From contig NZ_FOLW01000002.1 of assembly GCF_900112475.1 (NCBI RefSeq), positions 491,584-555,583 on the forward strand: a stretch of 64,000 nt of DNA. The letters are read 5' to 3'. The position numbers and the translations under genes are program-made. Shown one piece after another: positions 11,761-22,522 of the stretch. The DNA is from Pragia fontium DSM 5563 = ATCC 49100 (GTDB taxonomy: Bacteria > Pseudomonadota > Gammaproteobacteria > Enterobacterales > Enterobacteriaceae). Position 1 is the first letter of the stretch; each line of letters starts with the position of its first letter. The notes under the pieces are model-generated. The model did no database searches. It had not been told where the DNA came from and saw only the letters and a list, made by a program, of their open reading frames with translations.

Positions 11761-11788
11761 GGCGCTTATTGAGCGCCTTATTTTTTTG
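11761..11788 (+). terminator. Terminator of proQ-prc
   Basis: GGCGCT-TATTG-AGCGCC hairpin followed by TTATTTTTTT. Confidence 0.88.
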
Positions 11789-11887
11789 CTACTGTTTATC
11801 ATTGGCGCTTTAATAAGAAAGAATTGTGATTTTAATCACCCACCAATGTAAAGTTATGATCTATTTGTTATAGGACTGTTGTTTACC

Positions 11888-11913
11888 CTTGAATTTTGCA
11901 GATTAGCCCATAA
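11888..11913 (+). promoter_or_regulatory. Sigma-32 (heat-shock) type promoter of htpX
   Basis: CTTGAA at 11888, a 13-bp spacer and CCCATAA at 11907 match the sigma-32 consensus (CTTGAAA, 13-15 bp, CCCCATNT). E. coli htpX is a known heat-shock gene, so the assignment fits. The promoter lies about 50 bp before the ATG. Confidence 0.65.
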
Positions 11914-11965
11914 GATCGGGATGGTAAGAAACAACATTTTATTTCTCTAAGGAAACTATCTTTTT

Positions 11966-12838
11966 ATGATGCGTATAGCGTTATTTTTATTAACAAACCT
12001 CGCAGTTATGCTGGTTTTTGGTATTGTTCTGAGCCTAACGGGTATTCAGGGGCGTAGCGTGCAGGGCCTGATGATCATGGCAGGTCTGTTTGGTTTTGGT
12101 GGCGCATTCGTTTCTTTATTAATGTCAAAATGGATGGCATTACGTTCCGTTGGTGGTCAGGTGATTGAACAACCGGCCAATGACGTTGAGCGTTGGTTAG
12201 TTGAAACCGTTAGACGTCAGGCACAGCAGGCGGGTATTGCCATGCCACAGGTAGCAATCTATCACGCGCCTGATATTAACGCATTTGCCACTGGAGCAAG
12301 GCGCGATGCCTCACTGGTTGCGGTAAGTTCCGGGTTATTGCAGAACATGAGCCGTGATGAGGCGGAAGCGGTACTGGCCCATGAGATTAGCCACGTCGCA
12401 AATGGTGATATGGTGACGATGACGCTGGTACAGGGCGTAGTGAATACTTTCGTTATCTTTGCTTCTCGACTGATTGCGCAGGTAGCCGCCGGTTTTCTTA
12501 ACCGTGACAATGAAAGTTCATCGGGTAATACCATGGTTTATTTTGTTGTCTCGATGGTATTGGAATTGGTGTTCGGTATTTTGGCCAGCATCATTACCAT
12601 GTGGTTCTCTCGTCATCGCGAATTTAAAGCGGATGCTGGTTCAGCCAATTTAGTGGGTCGTGAGAAGATGATTGCAGCATTGCAACGTCTAAAAACCAGT
12701 TACGAACCGCAGGAAGAGTCAACCATGATGGCATTTTGTATTAACGGTAAGCCAAAGACATTTAGTGAGCTGTTTATGTCTCACCCTCCGTTAGATAAGC
12801 GCATTGAAGCATTACGCGCGGGTACTTATCTCAAGTAA
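11966..12838 (+). CDS. htpX: Inner-membrane zinc metalloprotease HtpX
   Basis: M48-family membrane protease that, with FtsH, removes damaged membrane proteins. The 290 aa have two N-terminal transmembrane segments (about 3-25 and 34-54), the zinc motif HEISH (139-143), two further hydrophobic segments (about 155-180 and 190-215) and the third zinc ligand region [13 protein letters not shown]. Very close to E. coli HtpX (293 aa). It has its own heat-shock promoter and a terminator downstream. Confidence 0.97.
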   Translation: MMRIALFLLTNLAVMLVFGIVLSLTGIQGRSVQGLMIMAGLFGFGGAFVSLLMSKWMALRSVGGQVIEQPANDVERWLVETVRRQAQQAGIAMPQVAIYHAPDINAFATGARRDASLVAVSSGLLQNMSRDEAEAVLAHEISHVANGDMVTMTLVQGVVNTFVIFASRLIAQVAAGFLNRDNESSSGNTMVYFVVSMVLELVFGILASIITMWFSRHREFKADAGSANLVGREKMIAALQRLKTSYEPQEESTMMAFCINGKPKTFSELFMSHPPLDKRIEALRAGTYLK

Positions 12839-12860
12839 TAATCAAACCGCGTTAATTGAT

Positions 12861-12892
12861 AATCGGGAGGCCTTAGGGCTTCCCGATTTTTT
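12861..12892 (+). terminator. Terminator of htpX
   Basis: AATCGGGA stem pairing with TCCCGATT (inner GGCC/GGCT pairs too), then TTTTTT. It sits 23 bp after the htpX stop and faces the convergent lipoprotein gene. Confidence 0.85.
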
Positions 12893-12918
12893 ATGCCATT
12901 CAATTAGCAGATATATAT

Positions 12919-13404
12919 TTATTCAAAAAGATAGGCATCATCATTACGGAATTCTAACTTAGGGTTACGCAGGGTATGATCTAACTCTAGTCGGTGTGCG
13001 CCTTTACTCTGGTAATCTGCAAAAATAATTACTTTACTGGCAGGGCGACCATAAAGTGGTATGTCTTTTATGGTGGTATGTGAATCTGCAACAATGTTAA
13101 CCGGCCAGATAAATAGTTTTCCAGGATTTTGTTTTAGCCAGCGTTGTTTATCCGCGAACCATTGTGCAGACGTCAGGTTCTCTAACTGTTTTGTTAAATG
13201 ATCACCGTTAACGGCAACAAAATCTACGTTAAGTGGGCGGCCTTCGTTGACCTTATCGGTCACGCTTAATTCAATGGAACGAAGTTGAACACGGGATGCG
13301 CTAAAGATTGGTAGATTAACGGAAGAGCAGGCCATCAGAGTCATACTTGCGGTGATGACCAGCAGGTTACGTAGCACATTACGATAGAGATAGAGTGATG
13401 TCAT
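12919..13404 (-). CDS. Predicted outer-membrane lipoprotein, possibly TssJ-like fold
   Basis: 161-aa protein with a short basic N-terminus, a hydrophobic signal segment and the lipobox LMAC (Cys26) followed by Ser-Ser, which by the +2 rule points to the outer membrane. The mature part is beta-rich. The pattern of an early strand followed by EGRPLNVDFVAVN and a WF near the middle resembles type VI TssJ lipoproteins, but I cannot show homology. Start ATG at 13404 chosen over an upstream in-frame TTG because GGTGA precedes it. Stands alone between htpX and purR; function unknown. Confidence 0.7.
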   Translation of the reverse strand: MTSLYLYRNVLRNLLVITASMTLMACSSVNLPIFSASRVQLRSIELSVTDKVNEGRPLNVDFVAVNGDHLTKQLENLTSAQWFADKQRWLKQNPGKLFIWPVNIVADSHTTIKDIPLYGRPASKVIIFADYQSKGAHRLELDHTLRNPKLEFRNDDAYLFE

Positions 13405-13623
13405 AGCTTCACCACTTGATAATGAGTGTAGCAAACGGGTTTATCGAGATTAGAGCCTTTATTGAAGAACAATAGATTCCGAATAAGACCAGTGTATCTC
13501 TTTAACTATAGGTAACCAATAGCGTTGAATCAATCAACTCATGTTTCCTTGACTACATTGATGATGGATTGGATTGTAATTTATTGATCTAAATGATTTT
13601 AAGTGAAGGAATACTGGAAGTAA

Positions 13624-13651
13624 TACCCCACCATCAATGAATAGTGGGGTA
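13624..13651 (-). terminator. Terminator of purR
   Basis: TACCCCAC / GTGGGGTA 8-bp stem with 12-nt loop, 13 bp beyond the purR stop and followed on the minus strand by TTA. Confidence 0.6.
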
Positions 13652-13663
13652 AAGTAAAGCAGA

Positions 13664-14680
13664 TTACTTGTTTAAATAAGGGCCGTCAGCGACAGAGTTA
13701 CGCTCCACTAATTCAGGGTGTAGCTCAATTGAATGATAGGTTTCACGCTTATTGATGATTCTGTCTAACAACATATCTAGCGCCATTTCAGCCAGACTCT
13801 CTTTAGGTTGCTGAATAGTGGTTAACGGCGGATTGTAGTAACGGGTATTGCGAATATTATCATACCCGATCACCGATATATCGTCCGGCACTCTTAAACC
13901 CATTTCACCTGCTGCACAAAGTGCTCCCATGGCAATAACATCCCCACCACAAAATAGGGCAGTAGGACGTTGTTTGGTATTGAGGATTTTCATCATACCG
14001 TCATAGCCTTCTTGCGGCTGGAAGTCGGCTTCAATAATCCACTCATCAGGAATAGTGATCCCTGCCTCTTTGAGTGCATGCAGAAAACCTTTGTGGCGTT
14101 CACGCCCGGTGAATTCATTTAACTGACCGGTGATAGTAGCAATTTCCCGGTGACCGCGGTCAATCAGATAACGGGTTGCCAGATATCCCCCCTGGAAACC
14201 ATTATCTTCAATGTTATCGGTAAAATCGCTGTGTTTGCCCCAGTCCATAACCATCATCGGAATATGCGGATATTCCTGTAGCAGACTCAATAGTGGGGGA
14301 TGATACTCTGAACACATCACCAATAGTCCGTCGACGCGTTTTTGTGCCAGCATCGCCAGATAAGCCTGTTGTTTTTCTAAATCATTCTGGGTATTGCAAA
14401 GGATCAGCGTATAGCCTTTTTGATAGCATGCCGCTTCGACCGCCTGAATGACTTCAGCGTAATAGGGGGAACCGCTAGATGTGGCGAGTAGACCAATGGT
14501 TTTGGTGTTATTGACTTTTAGGCTACGGGCAACGGCGCTGGGTGAATAGCTTAATTCTTTTATCGCGGCCCAAACGGCGGCTTTGGTATCGTCAGCGACG
14601 AAACGTGTTTTATTAATAACGTGGGAGACGGTTGTCGTTGAGACGCCGGCATGTTTTGCCACATCTTTTATTGTTGCCAT
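13664..14680 (-). CDS. purR: LacI-family purine repressor PurR
   Basis: Represses purine and some pyrimidine genes when bound to hypoxanthine or guanine. The 338 aa begin with the LacI HTH and hinge ([27 protein letters not shown], then [11 protein letters not shown]), which match E. coli PurR nearly residue for residue. The periplasmic-binding-like effector domain follows ([39 protein letters not shown]). The C-terminal half diverges more from E. coli. It lies next to ynhF as in E. coli. A PUR box upstream indicates autoregulation. Confidence 0.95.
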   Translation of the reverse strand: MATIKDVAKHAGVSTTTVSHVINKTRFVADDTKAAVWAAIKELSYSPSAVARSLKVNNTKTIGLLATSSGSPYYAEVIQAVEAACYQKGYTLILCNTQNDLEKQQAYLAMLAQKRVDGLLVMCSEYHPPLLSLLQEYPHIPMMVMDWGKHSDFTDNIEDNGFQGGYLATRYLIDRGHREIATITGQLNEFTGRERHKGFLHALKEAGITIPDEWIIEADFQPQEGYDGMMKILNTKQRPTALFCGGDVIAMGALCAAGEMGLRVPDDISVIGYDNIRNTRYYNPPLTTIQQPKESLAEMALDMLLDRIINKRETYHSIELHPELVERNSVADGPYLNK

Positions 14681-14731
14681 AAGACAGAGTTCTCCTAAAC
14701 TTACACAGTATCCGTTACAGTGTAAGCAGAT

Positions 14732-14747
14732 AAGTTAACGTTTGCTT
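14732..14747 (-). promoter_or_regulatory. PUR box (PurR operator)
   Basis: On the minus strand AAGCAAACGTTAACTT, close to the PurR consensus ACGCAAACGTTTTCGT, about 52 bp upstream of the purR start. It supports negative autoregulation, as known in E. coli. Confidence 0.75.
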
Positions 14748-14979
14748 TTTCTTTTGATAAACAAATTACACATTAAAAGCAAAACGGTATAGAATTTGTT
14801 ATATATCACTGATTTTAACTTAAGTTGGTTGGTTCAGTGATAATAAGCGGTGAATTTTGGCGCATTTAATACAAATGTCAAAGAGATATCATGGAGATTC
14901 TGGCTGATATGGGTATTTTTTGTATGCAGACCAAAAACATCTGAGTGCTAGACAGTTTTTTGAGGAAGGAAAATAAGAG

Positions 14980-15069
14980 ATGTCAGCTGAATTAAAATGG
15001 TCCCTGAGCACTGTTGTATTTGCATTAGCTGTTATTGTTACTTATAGCTTAATTGCTGTAACACACTAA
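14980..15069 (+). CDS. ynhF: Small membrane protein YnhF
   Basis: 29-aa protein: a short polar start (MSAELKWSLS) and one transmembrane helix (about 11-27). It has the same length as E. coli YnhF and the same place beside purR; the pattern MS-[TA]-[DE]-LK-[FW]-SL is shared. RBS GAGGAAGGA lies upstream. Function unknown; in E. coli it is a formylated inner-membrane small protein. Confidence 0.82.
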   Translation: MSAELKWSLSTVVFALAVIVTYSLIAVTH

Positions 15070-15244
15070 AAATAATTAACTTTATGGCCTGATATCACGT
15101 CCAGAATGTTAGCTTGTGGGCTAATATCTATCGGCGCGTGTCCGGCCATTATGATTTTTTATTAAATTATGTTCCCTTCAGCGTGGAACATAATTTTTTT
15201 GTTATCAAATTGATGAAAAATCGGTGTTTCAACATGGAGGCAGA

Positions 15245-15790
15245 ATGACTCACCATCAGGCCAGTGCGGTTGCGTTACTGAAACGTATTGCAGGGATTGT
15301 AATTTTTATACCAGCACTGATATCGACGGTTATTTCAGTATTAAAATATCTGATTGAACCGAAGACCAATATGCAGGAAATGACCGCAACCATTATGGAT
15401 TTCCTGCAGGTTATTATTAAGATGGTTCGCCAGTACACCTCATTTTTTGAGTCATTCTGGGTGAGCTCACCGGTACCGGATATTAGTAATTGGTCATCAA
15501 GTAACAGTCTTTGGTTTATGGTGATCTTTCTGTTGATGTTTGTCGGCTTGGCTTTGAGTGCGTCCGGCATCCGTTTGTTTAAACGGATACATAACGTGCG
15601 TGAAGGCGTGACAGAAAGAGCCATTTTAGAGGCGATGAACGGCGATCAGGCTCGTTCCCGTGAAGAACTGCAAAAACTGATTTCGATACCGAATACCTCA
15701 ATTTTTGCTCAGTTTGGTCTGTTATATGTTGCTCCGGTTTTTTGGGGTATTTTTATCTATATCATCCTGTACTTCATCAATCTGCTTTAA
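15245..15790 (+). CDS. yniB: YniB family inner-membrane protein
   Basis: 181-aa membrane protein with hydrophobic segments at about 15-37, 88-110 and 155-178, and a basic loop (RIHNVREGVTERAILEA). It resembles E. coli YniB, including the GIVIFIPALISTVISVLK start region and the VGLAL segment. The ATG at 15245 has GGAGG at perfect distance; an upstream GTG in frame is less likely. It lies next to yniA, as in E. coli. Function unknown. Confidence 0.86.
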   Translation: MTHHQASAVALLKRIAGIVIFIPALISTVISVLKYLIEPKTNMQEMTATIMDFLQVIIKMVRQYTSFFESFWVSSPVPDISNWSSSNSLWFMVIFLLMFVGLALSASGIRLFKRIHNVREGVTERAILEAMNGDQARSREELQKLISIPNTSIFAQFGLLYVAPVFWGIFIYIILYFINLL

Positions 15791-15820
15791 TAATCCACCA
15801 ATAGCTTCTACGCTTAATAG

Positions 15821-15847
15821 ACATAGTCGGCATGCGCGCCGGCTATG
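15821..15847. terminator. Hairpin downstream of yniB
   Basis: ACATAGTCGG / CCGGCTATGT 10-bp stem (one G-T pair) with an 8-nt loop, 30 bp after yniB. It lacks a clear T-run, so its role as terminator is uncertain. Confidence 0.4.
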
Positions 15848-15994
15848 TTGATAAATTCGTTAATATCAGCGCCAGCAAGATGCATATCGAAATTAAACGT
15901 CATGTTTAACCTAAAGCTGTGCATTGGATCGAAGTTTCTCTGGAATCAAACGGTTAACCTGAGAATATCTTGATCATAACCTTGGGGTGATGTC

Positions 15995-16867
15995 ATGTGG
16001 CAATCCGTCAGTCGTTTATTGAGTGAACATTTGGGTGAAACTTATACAATTACTGAAAAGGAGGAGTTGTCTGGAGGAGATATTCATCGGGCACGTCGAG
16101 TCACTAACGGAAAAACCGACGTTTTTGTTAAGTACGATACCCGGGATCTTTTGCCCATCTTCACCGCTGAGTCCGATCAACTTAGTGCCTTAGCCAAGAG
16201 CGGAACCGTCCGCGTTCCGCAAGTTTATGGGGTAGGGTATGACCGGGATTACAGTTTTCTACTGCTTGAGTATCTTCCTTTAAAACCATTGGATGCCCAT
16301 CATGCCTACTGTCTGGGGCAGCAATTGGCCAGATTACATCAGTGGAGCGATCAGCCGCAGTTTGGATTGGATTTTGACAGTGATTTAGCGACCACTCCCC
16401 AGCCGAATCGCTGGCAGCGCTACTGGAATGTGTTTTTTGCCGAACAACGTATCGGTTGGCAGCTTCAGTTAGCTAATGAAAAAGGGCTGCATTATGGTGA
16501 TATTGAGCAGATTATTGCGATAGTTAGCCATCGTTTGAAAAGCCATCATCCACAACCATCATTACTTCACGGGGATCTGTGGCCAGCAAACTGTGGGGTT
16601 AGTGCCGCAGGGGCATTCATTTTTGACCCGGCTTGTTACTGGGGCGATCGTGAATGTGATTTGGCCATGTTACCGCTTTATCCTGATTTGCCAGCACAAA
16701 TTTATGATGGCTATCAGAGTATTTGGCCGTTGCCCGCCAGCTTTATAGATCGACAGCCGTTATATCAACTCTACTATTTATTAAATCGGGCTAACCTGTT
16801 TGGTGGAGAATATATCGAAACGGCTCGGCAGGCGGTGGAGTGTTTGTTTGGTGATGAACTAAAATAG
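15995..16867 (+). CDS. yniA: Fructosamine kinase family protein YniA
   Basis: 290-aa small-molecule kinase of the fructosamine/ketosamine-3-kinase family, likely a protein-deglycation or sugar-kinase enzyme. Visible: ATP-binding N-lobe (SGGDIHRARRV, VFVKYD), then the catalytic HGDLWPANCG loop and the metal-binding FDPACYWGDRECDLAM. Length and motifs equal E. coli YniA. Upstream is its own gap of about 200 bp; downstream a small hairpin (TGTCTGCC / GGCAGACA, 16878-16906) precedes the next gene. Confidence 0.93.
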   Translation: MWQSVSRLLSEHLGETYTITEKEELSGGDIHRARRVTNGKTDVFVKYDTRDLLPIFTAESDQLSALAKSGTVRVPQVYGVGYDRDYSFLLLEYLPLKPLDAHHAYCLGQQLARLHQWSDQPQFGLDFDSDLATTPQPNRWQRYWNVFFAEQRIGWQLQLANEKGLHYGDIEQIIAIVSHRLKSHHPQPSLLHGDLWPANCGVSAAGAFIFDPACYWGDRECDLAMLPLYPDLPAQIYDGYQSIWPLPASFIDRQPLYQLYYLLNRANLFGGEYIETARQAVECLFGDELK

Positions 16868-16940
16868 TTAATTATTGTGTCTGCCGGAGTGATATTCTGG
16901 CAGACATGGTTATTCAGCAGCACAGCTTTAGGGAGAGAGT

Positions 16941-17729
16941 GTGCAGGCGCCTCAATTATTTCGGGATTTTTTACATCCTCGGCCTCAGCCAGCGGGTATC
17001 GATGTTATATGTAGCCTGCAACATTTTTCAATTATTACCTATGCCATTACGCCCAATCGTTTTGAAGGGCTGATACCCGAGCGTTTTAAGTTAGATACGG
17101 TGGTGATTGACGGGCAAGAGAAAGGATTATTGTCCGTCGTTCCTTTTGTCGATATTGATTTTACTTCCGCCGTTTATCCATTCCCTAAATTTACTATGGG
17201 ACAAACCAACTATCGTATTTATGTTGTTGATACGCTAACGGAAGAAAAATGCGTTTGGTTTTTAGGGACGACGCTGGATTCCTGGGCACTGTTTGTTCCT
17301 CGACTATTATGGAACTTGCCGTGGTATAGCGGAGATGTCAGTTTTGATTGTGAATATAGCCATCAACAAGCTCGCTATCTGAAATATCGCATGGAAACAC
17401 GTGCCGAGTGGGCACCGGCTCGTTTGGAACTCACTCAGGATGTGGATGATGTGATTTCACTTCCTGGCTTTCCTGACTTGGAGAGCGGCATGGTTTACCT
17501 AACTCATCCATTAACGGGATTTTACTATCGCCGGGATGGTAAGTTAGGGAGTTATCGCGTTTGGCATCAACGGCTAAATGTGAAACCCGGCAGGTTAGGT
17601 TATGCGTGTTTTGGTTTGTTGACTCGACTTGGACTGGTGACTGAGGCTGAACAGCAAACGCCTTATAGCGTATTGATGGAACCTCTCAATGAATTTACCG
17701 TCTATCTTCCTCCGCGAACGATAGATTAA
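16941..17729 (+). CDS. DUF2071 / YqjF-like uncharacterised protein
   Basis: 262-aa soluble protein of the DUF2071 type, with an acetoacetate-decarboxylase-like architecture (LQHFSIITYAITPNRFEGLIPERF at the N-terminus; YFAPS-like part absent). It starts at GTG with GGGAGAGA upstream, 73 bp after yniA on the same strand, so a two-gene transcript is possible. The enzymatic role of this family is not established; nothing in the neighbourhood reveals a substrate. Confidence 0.6.
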   Translation: MQAPQLFRDFLHPRPQPAGIDVICSLQHFSIITYAITPNRFEGLIPERFKLDTVVIDGQEKGLLSVVPFVDIDFTSAVYPFPKFTMGQTNYRIYVVDTLTEEKCVWFLGTTLDSWALFVPRLLWNLPWYSGDVSFDCEYSHQQARYLKYRMETRAEWAPARLELTQDVDDVISLPGFPDLESGMVYLTHPLTGFYYRRDGKLGSYRVWHQRLNVKPGRLGYACFGLLTRLGLVTEAEQQTPYSVLMEPLNEFTVYLPPRTID

Positions 17730-17940
17730 TGCTACTCGGTATGAAATGTGTCGCTATCCCTTTTTCTGTCAAGGTTTTTTTCAATTTGTACTATTAACTC
17801 ACTAATCTCAGTGCTAAAATCTGTCGTTCGTTTGGATAAAGCATAGGCCATCGAATCAATGTGTCTGCACCATTGGAGAGCCGTTCGATAACCGTGAGTC
17901 GAAAAATGGCACCAATCCATTGATTTTATTTAAAATTATT

Positions 17941-17991
17941 ATTTTACACGTGATCTTTCGTGTGGGTCACCACTGTAACTAAGGACTTATC
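17941..17991 (+). promoter_or_regulatory. thrS translational operator (tRNA-like leader)
   Basis: The leader directly before thrS contains TTTCGTGTGGGTCACC, which matches the E. coli thrS operator segment that mimics the tRNA-Thr anticodon arm (CGU in the loop, GTGA/TCAC stem). In E. coli ThrRS binds here to repress its own translation. The rest of the 262-bp gap is AT-rich with no gene I believe in. Confidence 0.7.
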
Positions 17992-19920
17992 ATGCCAGTT
18001 ATTACTCTTCCTGATGGAAGTCAACGTCAATACAATCATGCTGTTTCCGTGATGGATATCGCTAGCGATATCGGCCCGGGTTTAGCAAAAGCCTGTATTG
18101 CCGGTCGTGTTGATGGTGTTCGTGTTGACGCCTGTGATTTAATTGAGAACGACGCTAAATTAGAAATCATTACCGCGAAAGATGAAGATGGCTTAGAGAT
18201 TATTCGCCACTCTTGCGCTCATTTGTTAGGACATGCCATCAAACAACTATGGCCTGATACTAAAATGGCGATTGGTCCAACCATCGATAATGGTTTTTAC
18301 TATGACGTTGATATCGACAGAACGTTAAATCAGGAAGATCTGGACCTGCTTGAACAGCGGATGATGGAACTGGTTAAGAAAGACTATAACGTCGTTAAGC
18401 AGCCGGTTAGCTGGCAGGAAGCTCGGGATACCTTTGAAGCCCGAGGTGAAATTTATAAATTACGTATTCTTGATGAAAACATTAGCCGTGATGCTCGCCC
18501 GGCGTTGTATCATCATGAAGAATATATCGATATGTGCCGTGGTCCACACGTGCCAAGTATGCGCTTCTGCCATCACTTTAAACTGCAAAAAGTGTCAGGT
18601 GCTTACTGGCGCGGCGACAGCAATAATAAGATGCTACAGCGCATTTACGGCACAGCTTGGGCAGATAAAAAGCAACTAAGCGCTTATTTGCTGCGCTTGG
18701 AAGAAGCGGCTAAACGCGACCACCGTCGAATCGGTAAACAGCTTGACCTGTATCATATGCAGGAAGAAGCACCGGGAATGGTATTCTGGCACAATGATGG
18801 CTGGACTATTTTCCGTGAGCTGGAAGCGTTTGTACGAATGAAGCTGCGGGAATACGATTATCAGGAAGTGAAAGGGCCATTTATGATGGACCGTGTGCTG
18901 TGGGAAAAAACCGGGCACTGGGAAAACTATAAAGAAGCCATGTTTACCACTTCTTCAGAGAACCGTGAGTATTGCATTAAGCCAATGAACTGCCCTGGTC
19001 ACGTGCAGATTTTTAATCAGGGGCTAAAATCATACCGCGACCTGCCGTTAAGAATGGCTGAGTTTGGTAGCTGCCATCGTAATGAACCATCGGGTTCACT
19101 GCATGGTTTAATGCGCGTACGTGGTTTTACTCAGGATGATGCACATATCTTCTGTACTGAAGATCAGGTTCGGGCAGAAGTAACCAGCTGTATAAAGATG
19201 GTGTATGATCTATACAGTACTTTTGGTTTTGAAAATATTAGCGTTAAGTTATCAACTCGTCCTGAAAAGCGCATTGGTAGTGATGAAGTGTGGGACAGAG
19301 CCGAGCATGATTTGGCCGAAGCATTGACCGCAAACGGCCTTGAGTTTGATTATCAGCCGGGTGAAGGGGCTTTCTACGGTCCTAAAATTGAATTTACTTT
19401 GCATGATAGTTTGGATCGCGCATGGCAGTGTGGTACTGTGCAACTCGACTTTTCATTGCCAGAGCGTTTAAGCGCATCTTTCGTCGGTGAAGATAACGAG
19501 CGTCATGTACCGGTGATGATTCACCGTGCTATTTTAGGTTCATTAGAACGCTTTATCGGTATCTTGACTGAAGAGTGTGCAGGTTTCTTCCCGACATGGT
19601 TGGCACCGCAGCAGGTAGTGGTAATGAATATTACCGACGGTCAGGCCGATTATGTCAACGAATTAACAAAAAAACTGCAGGCTGCGGGCATTCGTGCTAA
19701 AGCAGACTTGAGAAATGAGAAAATAGGCTTTAAAATCCGTGAACATACTCTAAGACGTGTACCCTATATGTTAGTCTGCGGCGATAAAGAGGTCGAGGCT
19801 GGTAAAGTAGCCGTTCGTACCCGCCGTGGTAAAGACTTAGGTAGTCTTGACGTGAGTTACGTGATTGAAAAACTGCAACAAGAAATTCGCAGTCGTAGTC
19901 TAAATCAACTGGAGGAATAA
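17992..19920 (+). CDS. thrS: Threonyl-tRNA synthetase
   Basis: Charges tRNA-Thr; class II synthetase. The 642 aa have, in order, the TGS domain ([15 protein letters not shown]), the editing domain with [10 protein letters not shown] and the later C/H set, the catalytic core ([10 protein letters not shown] with a zinc cysteine; [20 protein letters not shown] as motif 2; [14 protein letters not shown] as motif 3) and the anticodon-binding domain (about 540-642). Same length as E. coli. It heads the thrS-infC-rpmI-rplT-pheMST-ihfA cluster. Confidence 0.98.
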   Translation: MPVITLPDGSQRQYNHAVSVMDIASDIGPGLAKACIAGRVDGVRVDACDLIENDAKLEIITAKDEDGLEIIRHSCAHLLGHAIKQLWPDTKMAIGPTIDNGFYYDVDIDRTLNQEDLDLLEQRMMELVKKDYNVVKQPVSWQEARDTFEARGEIYKLRILDENISRDARPALYHHEEYIDMCRGPHVPSMRFCHHFKLQKVSGAYWRGDSNNKMLQRIYGTAWADKKQLSAYLLRLEEAAKRDHRRIGKQLDLYHMQEEAPGMVFWHNDGWTIFRELEAFVRMKLREYDYQEVKGPFMMDRVLWEKTGHWENYKEAMFTTSSENREYCIKPMNCPGHVQIFNQGLKSYRDLPLRMAEFGSCHRNEPSGSLHGLMRVRGFTQDDAHIFCTEDQVRAEVTSCIKMVYDLYSTFGFENISVKLSTRPEKRIGSDEVWDRAEHDLAEALTANGLEFDYQPGEGAFYGPKIEFTLHDSLDRAWQCGTVQLDFSLPERLSASFVGEDNERHVPVMIHRAILGSLERFIGILTEECAGFFPTWLAPQQVVVMNITDGQADYVNELTKKLQAAGIRAKADLRNEKIGFKIREHTLRRVPYMLVCGDKEVEAGKVAVRTRRGKDLGSLDVSYVIEKLQQEIRSRSLNQLEE

Positions 19921-19923
19921 GGT

Positions 19924-20466
19924 ATTAAAGGCGGAAAAAGAGTTCAAACAGCGCGTCCTAATCGCATAAACAACGAGATTCGCGCCCGTGAAGTTCGTCT
20001 AACAGGCATCGATGGCGAGCAATTGGGTATTGTTAGTCTGAATGAAGCGCTGCAAAAAGCAGAAGAAGCTGGTATTGATCTGGTTGAGATCAGCCCAAAT
20101 GCTGAGCCGCCAGTTTGCCGTGTGATGGATTACGGCAAATTCCTCTATGAAAAGAGCAAGGCTACGAAAGAGCAGAAGAAAAAACAAAAAGTTGTCCAGA
20201 TCAAGGAAATTAAATTCCGACCTGGTACAGATGATGGCGACTATCAGGTAAAACTCCGCAGCCTGATTCGCTTTCTGGAAGAGGGTGATAAAGCTAAGAT
20301 CACACTGCGTTTTCGCGGTCGTGAGATGGCTCACCAGCAGATCGGTATGGAAGTGCTTAACCGCGTCCGTGACGATCTGGTCGATTTGGCAGTGGTTGAA
20401 TCCTTCCCAAGTAGGATTGAAGGCCGCCAGATGGTGATGGTGCTCGCCCCTAAGAAGAAACAGTAA
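19924..20466 (+). CDS. infC: Translation initiation factor IF-3, AUU start
   Basis: IF-3 (180 aa) monitors codon-anticodon pairing at initiation and keeps subunits apart. Translating from ATT at 19924 gives (M)[15 protein letters not shown] at the N-terminus, identical in pattern to E. coli IF-3, which also starts at AUU. The first ATG/GTG-type codon is about 33 codons later and would delete a large part of the N-domain. The linker ([18 protein letters not shown]) and C-domain are intact. The start lies 3 bp after thrS. The rare start is the known basis of IF-3 autoregulation. Confidence 0.95.
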   Translation: MKGGKRVQTARPNRINNEIRAREVRLTGIDGEQLGIVSLNEALQKAEEAGIDLVEISPNAEPPVCRVMDYGKFLYEKSKATKEQKKKQKVVQIKEIKFRPGTDDGDYQVKLRSLIRFLEEGDKAKITLRFRGREMAHQQIGMEVLNRVRDDLVDLAVVESFPSRIEGRQMVMVLAPKKKQ

Positions 20467-20760
<294 letters not shown>

Positions 20761-20778
20761 CTTTTAACTCAGATATAA

Positions 20779-21153
<375 letters not shown>

Positions 21154-21160
21154 GTCAGAT

Positions 21161-21194
21161 AAAAGAGGGAGTGAAAGCTCCCTCTTTTACTTTT
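21161..21194 (+). terminator. Terminator after rplT
   Basis: Perfect 11-bp stem AAAAGAGGGAG / CTCCCTCTTTT with 6-nt loop, followed by ACTTTTT. Confidence 0.9.
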
Positions 21195-21308
21195 TATTAT
21201 TTTATTTAAACGCGTGAAATTAGAGAGAATTCATAGTATTGTCGGTAGCAATATTATTTATCCGCTTAATTTTAAAACCAATTTTAGTCAGTACAAGGTA
21301 ACGCAAGT

Positions 21309-21353
21309 ATGAATTCTGCTATTTTCCGTTTCTTCTTTTTCTTTAGCTCCTGA
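21309..21353 (+). CDS. pheM: pheST leader peptide PheM
   Basis: 14-aa leader peptide MNSAIFRFFFFFSS with six phenylalanine codons, five of them consecutive. It matches E. coli PheM in length and position. Ribosome stalling at the Phe codons when charged tRNA-Phe is scarce prevents the downstream attenuator from forming. Confidence 0.93.
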   Translation: MNSAIFRFFFFFSS

Positions 21354-21424
21354 ATCAGGAGGCTTGCGCGTAAGAGAAGAAACGAAAACTAGCGCCTAAA
21401 GCCTCCTAAAGGAGGCTTTTTTAT
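21345..21424 (+). promoter_or_regulatory. pheST transcription attenuator
   Basis: Four mutually pairing segments are visible: AGCTCCT (21345), AGGAGGCT (21357), AGCCTCCT (21400) and AGGAGGCT (21410) followed by a T-run. Segments 3:4 form the terminator; 2:3 form the antiterminator when the ribosome stalls in pheM. Classic amino-acid attenuation. Confidence 0.9.
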
Positions 21425-21447
21425 TGCCTGAAGATTTCGTTAGTTAA

Positions 21448-22506
<1,059 letters not shown>

Positions 22507-22522
22507 TAGCGGGAGCCAAAAC

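Noticed and set aside
17732-17920. 62-codon minus-strand frame between the DUF2071 gene and thrS
   Set aside because: Lies in the thrS leader region, odd composition (many Cys/His/Thr), no sensible ribosome site.
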